Shown: positions 50,101 to 61,260 of the stretch, piece by piece
Position numbering within the stretch: position 1 is the stretch's first letter
Layout: each line of letters starts with the position of its first letter
Origin: Pyrrhosoma nymphula
Lineage: Eukaryota > Arthropoda > Insecta > Odonata > Coenagrionidae
NCBI GenBank assembly: GCA_963573305.1
Contig: OY754327.1
Coordinates: forward strand, 54,676,244 to 54,740,243
Direction of reading: 5' to 3'
DNA: 64,000 bases
Notes under the pieces: model-generated
What the model was told of the DNA's origin: nothing
The model's database searches: none
What the model saw: the letters and a program-made list of their open reading frames with translations, nothing else
Program-made: the position numbers and the translations under genes

Positions 50101-53032
50101 GGGAGGGCATTGGGATAAGGAGGGAAAGAGGAAAAAGGTGAATTGGTTGTTAATGAAATAGTTCAACGTGGCACCCCTTTATAATGGTATGGCCGGTGAA
50201 AATAAAAAATTATAGAACTTATGAAGTAATAAATCATTTGCAACCATCATATGGCAAAGCTATATTTTCCATAGTTTTGTTGCACAGTTTGGGTAATTGT
50301 TCCAATACTGATTATTACTGACATTATACTGATTTTTTTGCCTTTTACTTAAAAATACGTCAACTGAAATGTAATAATTCTACTTCAATGAGTCAAATAT
50401 ATTTGTAACATGAGGTAATGCATAAACATAATGGAACCTTCTGACAAGCCACATAGCTTAGAAGGACCAAGAACGAACAATGCAAAATGCAATAAAGGAA
50501 TATTCATATTTTTTTAAAATTTCATGCAAAATGAACTAATTCAAAAGTTGATCATGAAAAACAAACGAAATTCAAGCAATGGAAATTCATATGCCTAATT
50601 GTAAGCTGTAGCTCAATATCCTACATCATCGTGATAAATATGAAAGAAATTACGTCTTTCTATGATTAAGCTTGAACTTTCCCTTCAAACCTGTTCAATT
50701 CCTCCCCCATCACCATCCCACGCCTCCTTAGCTGCTCAATGGTGAGGGGAAGGATGCAACGGGGCAGTGCGTTGGGGGTGGGAGTAACTTGGCGAGGATT
50801 TAAGCCGAAGGGGATCGTATGTGCACGTCGTTTCCCTGTCGCTTGAAGACACAAAGCAGATTCCGGGGATCCGAAAATGTTTGTGAGACTGCCAGATGCA
50901 GCGGGCTCACGTCGGGGGATGACAAAAGAGGGACTTTCTTTGGAGACGTGATCCTCAAACGGTTTTGGCAAGAACCTGTACCAAATGGATCCCATAAAGA
51001 AGTTCCCCCTACCGTAATTTTACGGAACTATTATTTTGAAGCTTTCAGCCGCTTACTTACGTGTGGCTCGTTGTGTTTGTTATAAGAATTCGGTCTTTCA
51101 AAATTTAAATGGATAGCGGGACGAATTATATATCTACACGAGACGTATAAACACGTTTGGTCATTTCCTACTAAATTAAATTGTAATGTTGAAAAGCCAA
51201 TATCACACTGATCAACCCAAAATCCTACCAATGATCGAATAACATGATCAGATCATATAGTTTATTTTAACGCGTCATTCTTTAACCAACTAAAATAACT
51301 AGTACTTAACTAAAAGAAGGTGTCAAAACATGGTGTAAGACCAATTAAACTACACATAATGGTGCAGAAATATAAATATGTGATCATAAATCGTTTAATG
51401 TTGGGGGAATAGACCAAAATATGTATTATTTCGTCACAAGCTGGATTTTAATATCTCATACAATCCCTCCATTTAGAAACCAGTCACAAGTGAAATAGTT
51501 GTGAACACCATGTTTTTTCAGAATGTTTTAATTAGCTGAGTTTACTATAAATGTGATCGAGTCAACCAAAACTCAAAATCAAGGGCTCATGAAGATAGCC
51601 ACGATGTTGCTGTTACGAGGAGCAAACGGCCTCAGGTGCTACATCATATAAACCAAACAACTTCTGCAAATTAAACTTCCGTGTACTAAAACCCTGTCTT
51701 TCGCATATAATTAGAGAGTAAAAACCAGCCAAGAAAAAGTTCATTTTAAACGCACTGAGAGAGGGTAAATTTTGAATTACGACCATGTAATAAGTACTCA
51801 TCAATGTGAAGATAAGTTTGCTGCAGCTCTTCACCCCATTATCTTTTAAGCTAACCACTTTATGCCTTCATTACTTCTTTTTTTAAACATTCCTCAAACT
51901 TTTCTCGACGCTTTTAATCCCTGGTAAATCTCCTTAATTCTTACGATTCATCTACTTTCCTTTTCTTTTACAGACGACTCTAAATGCCTCAGACCGTGTC
52001 CAAGGATTCAGTCTCTTTTATTTAAATCAGTCCAAATTAACATATTTTAGTGGTTTGACCCGACAAATCGGCGTCGGCTTCTCAATCCAATAGTCACCAA
52101 GGCCGATACATCGCCTCATACTTATAATATATTTCAAATATTCATTACTAATTATGATTTTTTTGTGGTATAAGTGATTAAACTCCCTAGTATATTTATC
52201 AATTACATACATATATAGCAGTAAAAAAGGAATCTTCAGATTGAAATGTCAAAAGATACGCAACCAAATGTTATTATTTCCTGAATGGTAACCTCATATC
52301 TTAAAAGCCCTTGAAATTTCTCAATGGTGTAGCCGAAAAAAGATGATAAATGACAAAGAGCACTTTTAAATACGTTCTTATTTACACACAACTTAGAGCT
52401 TATATCATTCTCATTAACCTCAGATGCACAATGAATGAGTGCATTACGAAGAGATTTCCCCAGCTCCCATTGTCCTGTGTCTCCTTCCTTCCCCTTACCA
52501 TCCTCCACATACCGTTTCAATTCCGATCTGGTGCTAAGAAGGCAGATGGATCTTAACGGCAAATTACCCCCACGGTGTAAACGCGAAGACGCTCAAACTC
52601 GGTCTGCTCTGCGTAGAGCGGTTTCTCTCTACAGCTGCGTCAGGTATTCGTCTACTTCCACGAAACGGAGCAGTTTTCCTTCCTAAGGATTAGGGAAAAC
52701 TGGTCGGGAGGAGAGAGACCAAGGCGCTATTGTGGTGATATCCGCTTACTTAATCTTCGGGTAACTCCGCCCCGGAATCCGCCTCTCGTCTCACTATCTC
52801 TCTGTTGGATTCTCTCTTCTGAGGCTGCGAATGGATGCTTTACGTGCTCACTCTCCGACACGGCCAAGAGAGAGAGAGAGTCAGAGATAAGTGGATCAAT
52901 ATGGGAACACGAGGGAATTTAATAAGAGCCCCGGAGTTCCCGTTACGAGCCGAGTGTGCTGGCTCTGTTTGTGCATGTGATATCGTCGGGTCGTGGGTGA
53001 GCCCTTCTCCCTCATCCTCATTCCCCACCCCC
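47184..53032. other. long intergenic stretch, no gene seen
   Basis: Mostly AT-rich. 48090-48340 is C-rich, 50680-51000 and 52560-53030 are GC-rich with unrecognised ORFs, and there is a short GA repeat near 52868. I find no domain, RNA gene or element. Confidence 0.45.
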
Positions 53033-53230
<198 letters not shown>

Positions 53231-53338
53231 TATATATACGTCCCAGTAAGTCCTCTCTCTCTTTTTACTTTTCTTTCCCCACCCCCTGTCAAGTGTTTTT
53301 ATTATATTGTGGCCTATTGGCGAAATTTTCGTTTCGTG

Positions 53339-53364
53339 TATATATATATATATATATATATATA
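53339..53364. repeat. (TA)13 microsatellite
   Basis: 26 bp of alternating TA between unique sequence and the palindrome region. Confidence 0.95.
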
Positions 53365-53399
53365 ACACTTCTAGGAGAATCACTTGGGGGGTTAATATA

Positions 53400-53693
53400 C
53401 AATATGCCAAGAGGGTGGCCGATAAAAATATAGAAACGGAAAAAAGAACACTCACAAATTAAAAACTTCCGATATTTCGATGGAAAGTAGCTTCCATCTT
53501 TCTCTAGGTAGAGAGTAAGAATGAGGAAAGGGATAGAGATCTCTTGAGATCACTCTCTATCCCTTTCCTCATTCTTACTCTCTACCTAGAGAAAGATGGA
53601 AGCTACTTTCCATCGAAATATCGGAAGTTTTTAATTTGTGAGTGTTCTTTTTTCCGTTTCTATATTTTTATCGGCCACCCTCTTGGCATATTG
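53400..53693. repeat. perfect palindrome, two 140-bp arms with 14-bp spacer
   Basis: Arms 53400-53539 and 53554-53693 are identical inverted copies. The spacer is TCTCTTGAGATCAC. Within each arm, read outward from the centre, GATGGAA-loop-TTCCATC is followed by GAAATATCGG, a T/A-rich run and GTGAGTG, the same order of blocks as in the 58731 tandem units. This suggests a head-to-head pair of PLE-like 3' ends. A fold-back sequencing or assembly artefact is the main alternative. Confidence 0.85.
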
Positions 53694-53965
53694 TGTATAT
53701 ATATATTGTGACGGTCTCGGCCCGTCCTGATCTTAATCGTCACCCCCTCTCCTTTCCCCTCCCTCCCTTCCTTCACTCCTCTCCTTTCCCTTCCCCCCCT
53801 TTAACCAACGCGATGTGGGAAGAATGCAAGGGTGAGTGAGTGTGCGTAAATGTGTGTGTGTTTCGCTGGTCAGCCAGGCGAGTGTATTTGACGCTCGCTG
53901 AATAAGTGTTTTCCCCCAACCCCAGTTCACGAGTGCATCGATACCCCCCTCTTCCACCTGGGGCA

Positions 53966-53971
53966 TATAAA
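53966..53971 (+). promoter_or_regulatory. TATA box of the solo LTR
   Basis: TATAAA in a GC-rich setting (GGGGCATATAAAGCCGGG). Transcription would start about 30 bp on, in or near the TTC repeat. Confidence 0.5.
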
Positions 53972-53992
53972 GCCGGGTGAAACCCAGGGAGG

Positions 53993-54034
53993 TTCTTCTT
54001 CTTCTTCTTCTTCTTCTTCTTCTTCTTCTTCTTC
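53993..54034 (+). repeat. (TTC)n microsatellite inside the LTR
   Basis: About 14 TTC units immediately downstream of the TATA box. It encodes a spurious poly-Leu frame. Confidence 0.95.
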
Positions 54035-55040
54035 CTATGTTTCGGCTCGTGCGGCTGTTATGCTGCGATTACGAGTGCAAAGAAAGACAGTCGTGCGAAA
54101 TAAGACTCGAGAGGACAACGCTAACAGTTGGCGCAGAGAGGACTACGAGACAAGCCGGACAATCATCTCCTGCATCCTGAAGTGGTCGCCAGGGAGGTTA
54201 TAGAGGCAGCCAGGCCGCAGAGATTGCCGTTTCCGTGAATAAGGAACCGCACCCAAATAAGACGAGCCTGTGTCCCGCCCGAACCTCGGCGCCAAGGAGC
54301 GGAGTCATCCAGTGGTCATCCAGGTCACGTAACGTTATATCGCCCTGACCCTAGTGTGATACCACCCCTGTCCGAGTACTTTGTCCCAGTCCGCAGCAAT
54401 ACGCAACTGTTAGGCGGCTTGAGTACCGCAGTGACGCCTCAGTGATTTGCCTCCAATATCATTATTTATGTAATCAGCGTTAACAAGAAGCAATCAATCA
54501 CCTGTGTTATAGGGACGGACTTTATTACCTCCCAAAGTTCAAAAGTGTGCCTAATTGCATAATTGAGATAAGTCCGCTTGACGGCACGAATATTGTTTTC
54601 TGTTCTGATATTTTGTTTCTAATATTTTGTCAGTTAAATTGTAAATTTCATGATCAATTCATCCTTTATTTGCTCATCACTAACCCTATCATCTCGCTCA
54701 TCAGGGTAAATGATATGTAAATTGTTCGTGAGTTTTGAATATAGTTTAATTGATTGTTGAATGAATGATGTCCTTGGCATTCTTTGGTGTCCCTACAAAA
54801 CCTGTTTCCCCACCCTCACCTGTCGTCGAGTCGTCACTCGCCCTATTCTAACTCATAGTCTCTTCACCACGAGATAAACTGCAAACGGGAATCCCCCACA
54901 TTTTATATTATCAAGAAAAATCTTTGGTAAATCGTCCTCGGTGGCAGCTGGTCAAGAGGGTAGTTTATCGTTTATGTGTGGTTTCTGCGGTTTCATCCGG
55001 GTGACCGACAGTGAACCATTACAATATATATATATATATA

Positions 55041-55130
55041 TCCCTTATTCTCCTTCCTCTTTTCCGTCCATCAGGGACGTGCAGCTTCAACCGTGTTGGT
55101 GAATGTGCACGCGTTCACGGGAGCTAAGAG
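55041..55130 (-). repeat. right arm of outer inverted repeat
   Basis: Inverse of 53033-53120. It ends GAGCTAAGAGG and starts after the TA tract 55024-55041. Part of it (TTGGTGAATGTGCACG, 55096-55111) recurs directly at 55683-55698. Confidence 0.8.
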
Positions 55131-58100
55131 GTGAGGGATAAAGAAAAAAATATATATAGGATCGATATGAATTCGGAATGTAACAAATATTATGCGATGA
55201 ACTCTACCAAATTTTTACTACATAAGAAATAAATGACCATTATATTTCTTGATGTAAATATATAATTCTTTTGTCCATTCCAGACTAAGCTATGGTATTT
55301 TCTGTAGGGGTGGAGCTTATTTCAAGTCCTTAAAACCAGCCGTGCTTCTTCAAAAAAGAATTAATAGAGTAATTTTGAAAAATAGCCATTTCGAAAGCTC
55401 CTTTCCACCCTTTCTTTAACTACAGCGGATTCGATTGAGATATTTATACATTCATAAGGTCCTAAGACGTTTTTATATAAGAAGTAGAAATGCTGGGTTA
55501 CTGTTGTATTTGCCTTCTCCCTTCAACTTGCGAAAAACTCGTGTAACCTAGCCCAAAACAAACCTAACGTTATTTAAACGATGTTTTTTGTATGTAGGAC
55601 CTAAATTGTACAATTTATTGCCTACTTCATATGTAAAATCAAATCTGTCAATACAATATCGAAAAATATACAATCTTTGATATTGGTGAATGTGCACGAA
55701 AGAATAAAGGATACCTTGTTATAATTTTATGTGATAAACTTGATAATTCTGCTTAAAGTCCTTATAGCTTAATTTAATTTTGTGTATCTATTTTTCATAA
55801 AAAACTAACGCACAACTAATAAACAAATGATGGTAGTCTTAATACAGGCCCTCCTTATAGGCTACCTAAAATTACTCGTGTTGTAAGGATTAATGTATGC
55901 CTTATTCTGTTGATTAATAAACATTATTATAATTATATGGTGAGATTCCGGGGAAAATTAAATAAGAACGTGACGGGGGATATCGCACGGCGTGAAAAGA
56001 ACCGGTGGCTATATGGGAAGCTCACTCGCTCGCTCACGATTCCTCGCATTCACAGGTGCGTCGTATTCAATCTTCCCAATACGTGATTATATCCTCTCCG
56101 ATTGTGACGAAAGGTGAGCAGGTGACGTTCGAGCACACATCGTCGTCAAACCTTCGCGTAGGTGCTCCGATGAGATTGGCGAAAGGTTCATTAGATCGAG
56201 CTCGAATCACGAGCGGAACGAATTAATGAGTTCGAGTGCAAGTTGAAATGCATGCAGAGTGCTTTAAAGTTTTCGAAAAAATAATGATGCCTTATATTCC
56301 TCTCAGTTAAAGGTCACAGTCCTAATTTGGCATTCCTAGTGCATGCATGTCGGTAGATTATGAGTACCCTAGAGGATATACTGCTTTTCAGTCCTAATAT
56401 ATTTGTTGGGGAGTAGGTAGGTTGGGGAATAATAACAGTTGGGGAGCAGGTGACACTGGCGGAGGCAGGCATAACTGGATTTGGAATTACATTGTGAAAA
56501 TATTGGTTCACTATTTTTCCTGTGCTTATTTCCGTTGGAAACAATTCTATTTCGAAACTTGCTCTAACCAATTATTTTATTATAAAAGCTGTCGTAGACT
56601 TATAATTTATGGAATTAGAAGTTAAAAAAGAGAGGAAAAAAATTATTAGAACTTAAGCAAATAAAAGTCAGAATAAATTCGCAAAAAAAAAGGTCTTACA
56701 CTAAAACAAGAGGAGAATTGGAGTTAAATGAATCACATGAACGGAAATTGGCATGACTATGGAAATATTTGGAGGAGATTCGCGTCGGCCAAGAGGAGTT
56801 TAAAGAAGGTGAGAACTTAGCCAACCTAGGGAAAGAGCTAGGTATATGGGCTTGGGGAAGCGAGCGAATGGACGAGCATTAAACATATCTCGTTACAGTA
56901 TACATTTAAATTACTTAAGTACCTACCTTTTTATTTGTAAAAGTTTTCAATGGCAGAAAAATCGAAAAAACGCCGTAACGAGGACATATAAAACGACTGC
57001 CACAATAAACAATTATCATTTACAAATCCGCTAAGTAAAATAAAATTTTCTCCCAGGTTTATAGAAAAAAAACTTTCTAACTTTGCTCCGAGTATTGATT
57101 GCCTGGAGTTAGGAAGCTATTAAAAATAAAGGAACTGAAGACGAAAGACGGCTTTACGTCCATGCATCCTTGAAATCCTCTTCAGAGTATCGAATTATTG
57201 ATAAAGTCACTATCGACGAAAGAGGGAAGAAAAATTATTTTCTCAGCTGATATAACACCTTGAGAAATAAATAAAAACATCCTGTAACGATTTCATGGAG
57301 CTAATTCTATTATTTTACCACCTCTTTAGATGAATACGTGATACTTTTTATTTTAAAAATTTAACTCGGTTTCAAAGTGACCTCAGAGCTTTGAAAAGGA
57401 TTTTTTCCAAATAATTCTAATGAATATATTACAAAATAATTTCCTCAGACACCGAATGGCTGAAATAGTTATTATTTCAATGAATGCACTTTAAAATTGT
57501 GTCCATTACACAGTTAACATTAGCTCGCAGCTGATGGAAGCTGTGTCTCACAGCTGATGGAAAGACTAGGTTGGGCGCCGTTAGAAACTAAGAGGGTACA
57601 CGCCATGCTTAGATTGCTTGTTTCAGATCAGGCGAGTTTCAATAAGACACGGAGAATGTTATTTTGAACCCACACTGTATCTCTAGAACTGATAGAAGCT
57701 ACAAAATAAGATATATACAATGCCGAACTGATTGAAATAAACAAAACTACTGTAGGTTAAATCTAATCATAAATACCAAGATATCGTTTTAGATCACTTA
57801 CGTAAAATTATTTCAAGCGTTTGAGGAAAAGTTTAGCCCTCCTATATTAAAAACAACCTAGCTGATAGGTACAAAAAGCCCTTCTTCCCACGCAACATTA
57901 GTGACTATGAGCAAAACAGCAAGACACTAGCAAAAGGTATATCGTGAAGATATAATCCAACTCTATCCTCCCCCTCTACTTTCCCCAAATCCCTCCAATT
58001 CCATAGCTGGGACCCTAAAACCCTCTGCCACACGCCTCTGCAATGGCTCGTATGTAGATGAACAATTGTAAAGCCTAAAGTTAACTGTTCTGACACCTTA

Positions 58101-58730
58101 TTCCAGCGAATTGTAAAAGAAGCATTGCGATTGAATATATTCGTACTATAGCTTCATGCACGCAAGCCGACAACTCCGTTTCACAATATTACGTCACTGT
58201 CATGGTAATCTACCGAGACCTGATGTCCCTCTAAAAATCAAGGCTAATGGGTACTATCTTCCTATTTCATCACAAGACCTCTTTGCTCAGAATTTTGCAT
58301 GAATATGTATATGCCCAATGACCGAAAGCCATGTTGGCTCCTATTTAGATCACAAAAAAGCCATGCGCGGGAAAGATAGTAGTTCGGTGAGCGGCGAGAA
58401 TGCTTTCGCCTGTCGCTCAACACCTTCTCCTCTCCTCTCCTCTGGGTGGCTGTGACCATAAATCGCACAGCGAAACTCTCCCACCCCACATTCAGTCCCA
58501 TTCCTCCCCCCTTCTGTTTCCTAGCAGCATCAACTGCCATAAATAAACTAGTTGGCTCGCAGCTGCACACTTCAAAGTGTTTGGACAGTCTTCGCAGTGG
58601 GAAAGCAAAAAGAAAAAAGAAAATAATGGGGAATGTGGAAAAATTCGCTCCGTGACGAGAAACAGAAAAACTGCGAATCGTCCTACGAGGGAATGCATTG
58701 GAGGGGGAAAACATCCGGGGAGAAAAAAGG
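55131..58730. other. intergenic DNA, no gene seen
   Basis: AT-rich overall, with a GC-richer patch at 55970-56230 and an unrecognised 73-codon ORF. A 16-bp copy of the outer-arm sequence is at 55683. 57520-57570 has a short repeated CAGCTGATGGAA. A 231-codon minus frame begins in the tandem repeat and extends down to 58262, without a domain. Confidence 0.45.
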
Positions 58731-59250
58731 ATATAAATATCAACAGGGAAAATGAAATCAATAACGGAATTTTTTAATGCATATAAGATAACATCTCCTC
58801 TGCCCTCAGCGATATTGTCCTCTTCCTTGAGGAAGACCAGCTTGTGACAGGACGAAATTTTAGACTTAATGTTTTTATACGTGAGTGCACTACATATATA
58901 AAAATCAACAGGAAAAATAGAATCAATAAAAGAGTTTCGCATAAATAGAGGGAGCATATCTCTTATGCCCTCAGTTCTCTTCTCCTCTTCCTTACAGAAG
59001 CCCGGCTTGCGACATGCCGAAATGTTATATTTTATGATTTTGCATGCGTTTGTATTATGGATATAAAAATCAGTATGGAAAATAAAATTAATAAATCAGT
59101 TTTTAATGCATAGAGGAAGTATATCTCCTCATCCCTCAGTCCCCTTGTGGAAGAAACTTGTCTCTGGAACTCCCCTCAACTTGAGGAAGGCCGACTTGTG
59201 ACAGGCCGAAATTTAAGAATTTATGAATTTATGCTTGTGTGGTCTTTATA
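58731..59250 (+). repeat. three tandem 165-bp units with PLE-end-like hairpins
   Basis: Units start at 58731, 58896 and 59061 (ATATAAA.ATCA), an exact 165-bp spacing; the last unit carries about 25 extra bp. Each has an AACAGG/AAAATAAAATC block, a CCCTCAG block, then a hairpin and GAAAT. In units 1 and 3 the block reads CTTGAGGA, hairpin, GAAA (58826-58857 and 59180-59211). In unit 3 the hairpin stem is GGCC/GGCC. The order resembles a degenerate hammerhead/PLE terminus. Because 165 is a multiple of three, frames stay open across units. Confidence 0.75.
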
Positions 59251-60719
59251 TTTCCCTCCTTCAAAATTTTCTTTTTTCAGGGCCAGAATTCTCAGGATAA
59301 ATTTTCGAAATTAACTAATTGTGTACTTAAGTACTCTTAATGAGTTTACTTTTTTCCGTATTATTTTAAAATGCTTACTCTATGTCTAATAAAACGCAGT
59401 TTAAAAAATGTAGCACGGTAAAAATATGTTTTTTAGAAAATTAATCATAAAAGAAAAGTATTTTTTTAATGCCTATGTATCTGTACGATGAGTGTTTGAG
59501 GTGACCATGGTGTAGCCGGTTTATCGGCACCTTGAGCGTCAAAGGTATTGCATGCGATGCGTATGATATGCGAAAATCCGATTATTTCATCAAAGGCTTC
59601 ACAATGTTGTATATTTGTGTGCCGTACAAAGAAGGTATTGTATTTCCAAAAAAAATTGGACTAGATCAGGAAACGAACCCGGAAACTTCAGTTCTTCTTC
59701 GGCCGCTCGGTTCCCGAGAAAGTCAAACTTTGTTTTTCTACCATGTTGAGTCCCACAATGTAACGTGCTCCCTCAACTTTCTTTCTCCTGCCTTGTGATA
59801 GCATCGTGTTTTTGTGAAATGGTCTCTGATCGTTTTTTTCTGTGTGTATGCGGTTACGTGTGTTTACCACGCATCCTAAATCAAATAAAAGCAATAAACG
59901 CACGCTCTTTACCCAGGGGGATAGTATTAAAAAGGTGAGTTTTTAATACTTTTTTCGTGAAGATAGTGCAAGGCTCGCGGTATGTATATGTTTGTGTGTG
60001 CGTGTTTTTGCAGGTAGAGGGTAAGTTTTCAGCGAGAATCGCGGCGGATAGTTGCGATTCGTACAGCATTTTGTTTTTAATTTTTCCGCTTTAATTTTTA
60101 ATTGCCAAGCGCAAACGCGGCAGACAGAGAAAGAGAAAAGGATACAGAGCGTCCGGGCGTCACCGGTAGCCCCGTGCCCTATCTTTCTAATCTTCTGCAC
60201 GACACCACAGCCCCGCAGCAGCTAGCTCCCTCGGTGTGTCCGTGGAACGTACACAAACAACGGACGTCCTTTACAATCCACGCTCTGTCCGCTAACAAAG
60301 GCCCACCACCCCTTTGCCATCTCGACGGCCGAACCCACACCTACCACCAGCCCACCTGGACACGTGACCCTTTCCCCTACCTCCTCGCTGAGAGGAATAA
60401 ATAATTAAGTAAAATAAAAATGAATAATAAAAAAACACATGGAATAACAGCACAAACAAAGGGAGAGACAAAAGGAAGGGAAGGACGGGGCATCTCGACG
60501 TCCCCTCCTCTATTTCACCCACCCTCCGACACCCTTCCTTCAACTATCTCGCTCGCCTTCCCCTATAACTGCCATCCACTTAACCTCCTCCCTCCCTCTT
60601 AACTCCTCCTGGCCGAGGGTGCCCGGCCTTTTTTTATAAAAAAAAGAAAGTGGCAAAATTCCTTCGCAATTTATCCGAGAGCACACCACCGAAAGATTTC
60701 CTGGCTCCACTCCACACCT

Positions 60720-61260
60720 GACACACTGCCCGCCCACACGTTTCCCTCGACGAATCAGACCCGTATTCTTTGGCATGTCCATTGTCTTGACATTTGTTTA
60801 AGTTTGTATGCATCATAAAAAATATTTATGAGTAAACTCATGCATATTTACACAACAAAACTTACTACTTCCATGGTTCGTAGCAGTTGAACTTTAACGG
60901 AAATCAAACCAGCTGAGGAGATTCGAATACGAAATTCGAATGTGCGAAATTTACGCCGAAAAAAAATCACTTTGACATTAAATCTTTATTTCTGTTGTTC
61001 CCGTCCCCACCTGGACAATTCAGACCCAATATCTTTGCCATATCTATTGTCCTGGCATTTTTTTAAAGCTGTAAATTTGAATAAATATGTGTGTGCATGA
61101 ATATTTCTGTGTGCATGAACACAACAAAGACTACCAGCTATGTACTTCCATAATTCGAAGCAGATAATGTTTTAACAGACGTCTACCACCTGACGACAGA
61201 CATACGAATGTGCGTATTCGACGGTGCAAAAATCACTTTGAAATGAAATGAATACTGTTT
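60720..61260. repeat. 265-bp tandem duplication, two copies
   Basis: TCAGACCC starts at 60755 and again at 61020. The copies share CTTTG.CAT.TC.ATTGTC, ACACAACAAA, ACTTCCAT, CGAATGTGCG and AAATCACTTTGA in order, with about a quarter of positions differing by eye. Confidence 0.8.

Larger units (their letters stand above)
53707..55023 (+). mobile_element. solo LTR, Gypsy-like, about 1.3 kb
   Basis: It starts TGTGACGGTCTCGG and ends GAACCATTACA, with the ends forming an imperfect short inverted repeat (TGTGACGGT / TGTAATGGT). ATAT on both sides fits a 4-6 bp duplication inside a TA tract. A promoter-like CATATAAAGCC lies at 53964-53973. No second LTR, primer-binding site or gag-pol is nearby, so it is a solo LTR left by recombination. 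The Gypsy label rests on the TGTGACGG start, which is common in arthropod Ty3/Gypsy LTRs. Confidence 0.68.

Noticed and set aside
50666..50995. 109-codon minus-strand ORF
   Set aside because: Coding-like in places but no known domain or splice signals that I could confirm.
53976..54180. Poly-Leu ORF as a secreted peptide
   Set aside because: The Leu run comes from the TTC microsatellite in the LTR, not from a signal peptide.
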